Below are positions 7,061 to 10,331 of a DNA stretch of 10,331 bases, in pieces (the stretch's first letter is position 1; every line of letters starts with the position of its first letter). The notes under the pieces are model-generated. The model saw only the letters and a list, made by a program, of their open reading frames with translations. It was not told the origin of the DNA and did not search any database. Source of the DNA: NORP181 sp047623555 (lineage in GTDB: Bacteria; Pseudomonadota; Alphaproteobacteria; Rhodobacterales; Rhodobacteraceae); the NCBI GenBank assembly GCA_047623555.1, contig JBLHMP010000112.1, forward strand, positions 1 through 10,331, given 5' to 3'. The translations under genes were made by a program, and so were the position numbers.

Positions 7061-7134
7061 AACAGAAATTCCTTTTCTCGTTGCGGTCTCTCTTACCAAG
7101 CCGAAGGCGCCAAATTTTGCAAGGAGTAGATGAA
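7061..7134. promoter_or_regulatory. Divergent spacer between ridA-like gene and SDR gene
   Basis: These 74 bp must hold the ridA-like gene's promoter and possibly one for the SDR-PLP enzyme pair. Visible elements are the RidA ribosome site (7071-7076, minus), the strong SDR ribosome site AAGGAG (7121-7126), and TCTTACCAA (7091-7099), a 9-mer also present at 3863-3871 in the main control region. No clean -35/-10 pair is seen. Confidence 0.35.
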
Positions 7135-7890
7135 ATGACCGGATTTGAAGGCCAGAGGATCGTTATCACCGGCGCGGCTGGTGGCGTTGGACAGGCCCTG
7201 ACCGCCGCGTTTGCAAAGCTGGGTGGCGACGTGGTGGCCTGCGATGTCGAAGGCTCGGATCTGACCGCGCCCCATATTGCTGAGGCGCATCATTTTGATC
7301 TGCGCGACAGCGACGCGTCAGGCCGGGCTATGGCGTCCATCCTGTCAAATGGAACACCGTCAATCGTAGTTCTGAACGCAGGCTGGGCCCGCGAGGAAAC
7401 GCTTGAGCAGACCACGGCCGAGGGCCTGATCGACGAGATGAACCTGAATTTCACCAGTTCTGCTCTCTTAACTCATGCCTTGCTGCCACAGATGCGCCAA
7501 CAGACCGGCGACCGGGCATTTGTCTTCATATCGTCAGTCAATGCCTTCGCGCATCACGGCAATCCAGCCTATTCAGCGGCCAAAGCGGCCACTCTGGCGT
7601 GGATGCGCGCGCTTGCGGTCGAGGAAGGGTGGCGCGGAATTCGCGCCAACGCCGTTGTGCCCGGCTCGATCAGAACCCAGCCATGGGATCAGCGGATTGA
7701 GCGCTCTCCGGAATTGATGGGCAAGATCAGCGCGCTTTATCCACTTGGCCGGCTGGTAATCCCCGATGAGGTTGCCGCCGCCGTCACTTTTCTGGCCTCG
7801 GATGCCGCCAGTGGTATTACCGGAACCACGCTGAATGTTGACGCCGGGCTGGCCGCCGGTAATCTGCCCTTTCTGGATGCTATAAGGTGA
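7135..7890 (+). CDS. Short-chain dehydrogenase/reductase (SDR), classical type
   Basis: A 251-residue NAD(P)-dependent oxidoreductase. The cofactor motif TGAAGGVG spans residues 12-19, NAG is at 81-83, the catalytic Ser is at 134 (SSVNAF), and the YxxxK pair is Tyr146 and Lys150. PGSIRT follows near 180, and the C-terminus has the usual SGITGTTLNVDAG. Asp37 at the end of the second beta strand (VVACDV) suggests preference for NAD(H) over NADP(H). The ATG at 7135 has AAGGAG 8 bases upstream; a longer TTG-started frame from 7081 lacks support. It is followed 6 bp later by the PLP enzyme gene, so the two form an operon. It probably oxidises a hydroxyl or reduces a carbonyl of the pathway intermediate; substrate unknown. 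Confidence 0.93.
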   Translation: MTGFEGQRIVITGAAGGVGQALTAAFAKLGGDVVACDVEGSDLTAPHIAEAHHFDLRDSDASGRAMASILSNGTPSIVVLNAGWAREETLEQTTAEGLIDEMNLNFTSSALLTHALLPQMRQQTGDRAFVFISSVNAFAHHGNPAYSAAKAATLAWMRALAVEEGWRGIRANAVVPGSIRTQPWDQRIERSPELMGKISALYPLGRLVIPDEVAAAVTFLASDAASGITGTTLNVDAGLAAGNLPFLDAIR

Positions 7891-7896
7891 TGCCCC

Positions 7897-8955
7897 ATGC
7901 ATATTGATGACATCGACACGCCCGCCGTGGTGATTGATCTGGCCAAGGTCGAAACCAATCTGCAAAAGGCGCAGGACTATAGCGAGGCGCACGCCCTGCC
8001 GCTGCGACCACATGTAAAAACCCACAAACTGCCGCGCTTTGCTTTGGCACAGATGGCCTTGGGCGCGATTGGCATCACCGCGCAAAAATTGGGCGAGGCC
8101 GAGGCAATGGCCAACGGAGGGCTAAGCGACATTTTCCTGCCCTACAACATTCTTGGCGCTGCAAAACTGGACCGTCTGTTTGCCCTGAACTATCGGGTTA
8201 CGCTGTCCGTCACTGCCGACAGTCTGGTGACCATTTCCGGATACGCCAACCGGTTCAGCGACCCGCAACATCCGCTGGTGGTGCTGATAGAATGCGACAC
8301 CGGCGCAGACCGCTGCGGTGTTCAGACTGCGGATGAGGCGTTGATACTAGCCCGTGCGATTGCTGCCGCCAAAGGGCTAAAATTCGGCGGCCTGATGACC
8401 TATCCGGCACGCGGTGGCCTTGCGCGAACCGAAGCGTGGTTAATAACCGCCATCGACATTTTAACCCGCAACGGACTAGCCCCGCCGGTCGTCTCAAGCG
8501 GAGGCACCCCCGATTTCAAACAAGCCACCACCGTTACAACGGCTACAGAACACCGCCCCGGCACCTATATATATAACGACAGAATGCAGGTTGCGTGGGG
8601 TCATTGCACACTGGACGATTGCGCCCTGACGGTACTGGCAACCGTTGTCAGCCGCCCAACGTCAGATCGTGCAGTGCTTGATTCCGGTTCCAAGGCCCTC
8701 GCAGCCGATCAATGCCCTTCGCCGGGGTACGGGCATATACTACTTTACCCTGATGCCGTGATCTCCGGACTATCTGAGGAACACGCAGTTGTTGACCTGT
8801 CAGCCTGCGCAACCCGACCCGAAATCGGCGATCGTGTACGCGTCATCCCAAACCATGCCTGCGTTGTCTCTAACTTGTATGACGTGGTGCACCTGATGCG
8901 GGACGATCAAGTCGACGAAATTGCCGCCATCACCTCGCGGGGCAAGTTAACCTGA
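7897..8955 (+). CDS. Fold-type III PLP enzyme, D-threonine aldolase / D-serine dehydratase (DSD1) family
   Basis: A 352-residue protein. The N-terminal alanine-racemase-like barrel starts with DTPAVVIDL; LRPHVKTHK carries the PLP-binding lysine (Lys41). SSGGTPD near 202-208 and RPGTYIYND near 222-230 are PLP-phosphate and active-site segments. In the C-terminal beta domain PNHAC at 318-322 provides His320 and Cys322, the metal-ligand pair of the DSD1/D-threonine aldolase group. Such enzymes cleave or dehydrate D-3-hydroxy amino acids with PLP and a divalent metal. The ATG follows the SDR stop by 6 bp, with AAGGTG about 7 bases upstream overlapping that stop. It ends 12 bp before the LuxR remnant on the other strand. 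Dehydratase activity would generate the enamine/imine that RidA hydrolyses, which fits the neighbourhood. Aldolase versus dehydratase is undecided. Confidence 0.91.
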   Translation: MHIDDIDTPAVVIDLAKVETNLQKAQDYSEAHALPLRPHVKTHKLPRFALAQMALGAIGITAQKLGEAEAMANGGLSDIFLPYNILGAAKLDRLFALNYRVTLSVTADSLVTISGYANRFSDPQHPLVVLIECDTGADRCGVQTADEALILARAIAAAKGLKFGGLMTYPARGGLARTEAWLITAIDILTRNGLAPPVVSSGGTPDFKQATTVTTATEHRPGTYIYNDRMQVAWGHCTLDDCALTVLATVVSRPTSDRAVLDSGSKALAADQCPSPGYGHILLYPDAVISGLSEEHAVVDLSACATRPEIGDRVRVIPNHACVVSNLYDVVHLMRDDQVDEIAAITSRGKLT

Positions 8956-8967
8956 TGGAACCAAAAA

Positions 8968-9150
8968 TCAGAAATATTCGTTAACAATCGCGGCAAGGTT
9001 AGCGGGGTTATTGACGTTAAATTTGGAATAAATCGACTGAGTCTGATTGCGAATGGTGGCCGGGGCCACGCCCAGAATACGCTCGGTTTCCTTGTGGCTT
9101 TTGCCACCAGCCAGAACCGTGGTGGGCGCTGTCAGACGGATGATAACCAG
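8968..9150 (-). pseudogene. C-terminal remnant of a LuxR-type (GerE) HTH regulator
   Basis: Read on the minus strand, about 60 codons end at TGA 8968-8970. The translation includes VLAGGKSHKETERILG, then VAPATIRNQTQSIYSKF and VNNPANLAAIVNEYF. This follows the LuxR/GerE helix-turn-helix pattern (VL..ga.GksnkEiA..LgvspaTVrnh...iy.Kl.v.n...l), with the C-terminus complete. Upstream the frame meets a TAG within insertion-sequence DNA, and no ATG, GTG or TTG lies in a position to start the domain. The N-terminal sensor or receiver part is therefore missing, apparently removed by the adjacent insertion sequence. It is convergent with the PLP enzyme gene. The remnant may once have belonged to the same locus. 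Confidence 0.75.
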
Positions 9151-9168
9151 TCTCAGTAAGGACTACAC

Positions 9169-9551
9169 TGCCCTAGGGTTTTCTGAGACATCTCAACTGG
9201 CTTAATAGTGGCCAAACAGGAGATGGACCAATGGGAAAGAATCAGGGGAATGGCGTATCTTCTGGAGGCGCGGGAGCGAAGACTTCGAGTATCGAAGCGA
9301 GCGCGCCTCCGGGCAGTTTCAGACGGATGACTGCGGCTCGGAAACGAAGTGCTGTATTGCGGCTTCTTCGGGGTGAATCTTTGGATATTCTAACACGTGA
9401 GTTGCAGGTAACGGCAGCAGATTTAAGCGACTGGTGTGATAAATTTCTTGGGGCTGGCGAGGCCAGCTTGAAGAGCCAGCCCCGGGATGGTCGTGACGCT
9501 GAAATCAGTCGGTTGAAAAGCAAGGTTGGCAGCCTGACGATGGATAATGAG
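9169..9551 (+). mobile_element. IS3-family-like insertion sequence fragment (left part)
   Basis: The element contains an IS3-type orfA preceded by about 60-90 bp of non-coding end sequence. The left terminus is uncertain: a TG at 9169 is one possibility, and inverted repeats (GTCTCAG 9150-9156 / CTGAGAC 9183-9189) lie around it. The right part, including orfB with the DDE transposase domain, is absent from this window because orfA is interrupted near 9551. Confidence 0.6.
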
Positions 9552-9635
9552 TCGGACCTGAACAACTCTTATCTAGCTGATTTTGCTCTAAAACAGCACG
9601 ATTTTGTTGGGCAGAAAGTGCAGGGTTGGATATAA
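9231..9635 (+). pseudogene. IS3-family orfA (HTH subunit), truncated and fused to foreign sequence
   Basis: The 134-residue frame resembles IS3-type OrfA proteins up to about residue 107: FRRMTAARKRSAVLRLLRG, then LDILTRELQVTAADLSDW (helix-turn-helix) and ISRLKSKVGSLTMDNE, the start of the leucine-zipper region. From codon 108 (9552) the residues (SDLNNSYL...) no longer look like OrfA, and the frame stops at TAA 9633-9635 in what appears to be another element. AGGAGA lies shortly before the ATG. OrfA normally binds IS ends and works with OrfB; without OrfB it is not expected to be active. The break point is inferred from loss of family pattern. Confidence 0.75.
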
Positions 9636-10249
9636 TATCGGCAGGAACCCTGCAATTTCGAGCCACGATATGAAGCCAAGAAAACCACCCGCAGAACAAG
9701 ACGACCTCCTGCGCGCCCAGTTGGTCGAAATGATCGACATGCGCCATGAACTGGTTAAACTGGGAACCCTGATTGACTGGGATGTCTTCGAGCGGGAATG
9801 GGGCGGGTTCTTTCCTTCCCACACCGGTCGCCCCGCGACCTTGTCGCGCTTGGTTGCAGGCCTCCTTTATCTTCAACATGCCTATGCACTCTCGGACGAG
9901 GCGGTCGTGGCGCGGTGGTCCGAGAACCCATATTGGCAGCATTTCTGCGGTGAGACGTTCTTTCAGCATCGTCTGCCGCTTGATCCCTCATCCATGACGC
10001 GCTGGCGCAAACGGATTGGCGAGGAAGGTGTTGAATGGATGTTGACCCAGACAATCGAAGCCGGGAAACGGGCCGGGATGGTGAAGGGCAACGAACTCAA
10101 GCGGGTCACCGTCGACACCACGGTCATGGAGAAGAACATCGCCCATCCCACCGACGCCCGACTGTATGAGACGGCCCGGCGCAAACTGGTCGGACTGGCC
10201 CGCGAGGCCAGGATCGGCCTGCGCCAGAATTACAACCGCCTCGCACTGA
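9552..10249 (+). mobile_element. IS5-family insertion sequence inserted in the IS3-like orfA
   Basis: The span starts where the orfA pattern ends and includes about 118 bp of leader plus an IS5-type transposase gene. A CTAG at 9573-9576 is compatible with the 4-bp CTAR targets used by some IS5 elements, so the true left end could be there rather than at 9552. The right end is not certain: the transposase pattern fades near 10249, but the element may continue past the window. Confidence 0.55.
9619..9654. repeat. Inverted repeat TGCAGGGTT / AACCCTGCA with TATAAT in the loop
   Basis: Nine-base perfect arms (9619-9627 and 9646-9654) flank an 18-base loop containing TATAAT (9631-9636). TTGGGC (9607-9612) lies 18 bases upstream of it, so this may be the transposase promoter overlapped by a hairpin or a transposase-binding site. 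It sits 15 bp before the transposase ATG. Confidence 0.5.
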
Positions 10250-10331
10250 ACCAGACCGGGTTTACCGGAGAGCGTAAAGCTTGGAAGGTAAGTCATGACA
10301 AAAGGAAATTCAGGGAACCGTTTTTCGACAG
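9670..10331 (+). CDS. IS5-family transposase, N-terminal part, runs to window edge
   Basis: An open frame from the ATG at 9670 to the end of the window (220 complete codons). The N-terminal part, MIDMRHELVKLGTLIDWDVF and GRPATLSRLVAGLLYLQH, is the DUF772-type domain of IS5 transposases. LSDEAVVARWSENPYWQ and GETFFQHRLP, then SSMTRWRKRIG, follow in the usual order. VTVDTTVMEKNIAHPTDARL carries the first catalytic Asp (Asp149) of the DDE triad. From about residue 194 (10249) the expected RYAHAKQF-like continuation is replaced by NQTGFTGERKAW and then a stretch rich in AGG codons, so the gene may be broken by a further insertion or deletion. The remaining DDE residues would lie beyond this point. 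Family call is firm; intactness is doubtful. Confidence 0.82.
   Translation, partial: MKPRKPPAEQDDLLRAQLVEMIDMRHELVKLGTLIDWDVFEREWGGFFPSHTGRPATLSRLVAGLLYLQHAYALSDEAVVARWSENPYWQHFCGETFFQHRLPLDPSSMTRWRKRIGEEGVEWMLTQTIEAGKRAGMVKGNELKRVTVDTTVMEKNIAHPTDARLYETARRKLVGLAREARIGLRQNYNRLALNQTGFTGERKAWKVSHDKRKFREPFFD
10295..10331 (+). CDS. Possible 5' end of another gene, truncated by window
   Basis: ATG at 10295 is preceded by GGAAGG (10283-10288) with 6 bases of spacing and starts MTKGNSGNRFST in a different frame from the transposase. Some IS3-type OrfA proteins begin with similarly basic, glycine/serine-rich residues, so this could be a further insertion sequence. Only 12 codons are visible, so this is weak. 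Confidence 0.3.
   Translation, partial: MTKGNSGNRFST

Noticed and set aside
7897..8955. The PLP enzyme as BhcC of the beta-hydroxyaspartate cycle, common in marine Alphaproteobacteria.
   Set aside because: The expected partners (BhcA transaminase, BhcB dehydratase, BhcD reductase and an IclR-type regulator) are absent; the neighbours are an SDR, an FMO and an RpiR-type regulator.
8907..9107. A 66-residue minus-strand frame here as a gene.
   Set aside because: It overlaps the PLP enzyme end and lies out of frame with the LuxR-type remnant, which explains the same DNA better.
9242..10296. Several minus-strand frames opposite the insertion sequences.
   Set aside because: They are arginine/serine/proline-rich mirror frames of the transposase genes with no recognisable domain.
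1..10331. CRISPR array, tRNA, rRNA, phage or defence genes.
   Set aside because: I found no regularly spaced repeats, no tRNA-like cloverleaf and no recognisable nuclease, phage or toxin-antitoxin protein; insertion sequences are the only mobile DNA seen.

Overview
The window looks like a chromosomal segment from an alphaproteobacterium, most likely a marine Rhodobacterales (Roseobacter-group) species. The grounds are protein flavour, a moderately GC-rich coding style judged by eye, use of TTG and ATG starts with AAGG/GGAG ribosome sites, and roseobacter-like insertion sequences. The species cannot be named from sequence alone.

Layout. From the left edge to about 3.75 kb there is a minus-strand operon, read right to left: ABC transporter ATPase, permease, Tat-exported substrate-binding protein (NMT1/SsuA/TauA type), and a Gfo/Idh/MocA-family dehydrogenase that runs off the left edge. 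A divergent control region (3755-3986) carries inverted repeats of the TGTA-N7-TACA type. To its right a plus-strand set begins with an RpiR-family (HTH-SIS) regulator, followed 3 bp later by a flavin monooxygenase fused to an N-terminal NTF2/SnoaL-like domain. A RidA-family deaminase lies on the minus strand, its 3' end overlapping the monooxygenase. Divergently from it run a short-chain dehydrogenase and a fold-type III PLP enzyme of the D-threonine aldolase / D-serine dehydratase family. From about 8.97 kb onward the DNA is insertion-sequence debris: the C-terminal stub of a LuxR-type regulator, an IS3-like orfA cut off mid-gene, an IS5-family transposase, and possibly the start of another gene at the right edge.

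How the genes could work together (inference). The arrangement is that of a catabolic island with its own regulator. A small, probably nitrogen- or sulfur-containing organic compound would be imported by the ABC transporter, oxidised by the monooxygenase and the two NAD(P)-dependent dehydrogenases, and cleaved or deaminated by the PLP enzyme. RidA would hydrolyse reactive enamine/imine by-products. The substrate is not evident from sequence. The individual families are all known; the combination and its regulator are the candidate new system. The right side has been eroded by nested insertions, so the original extent of the locus is unknown.
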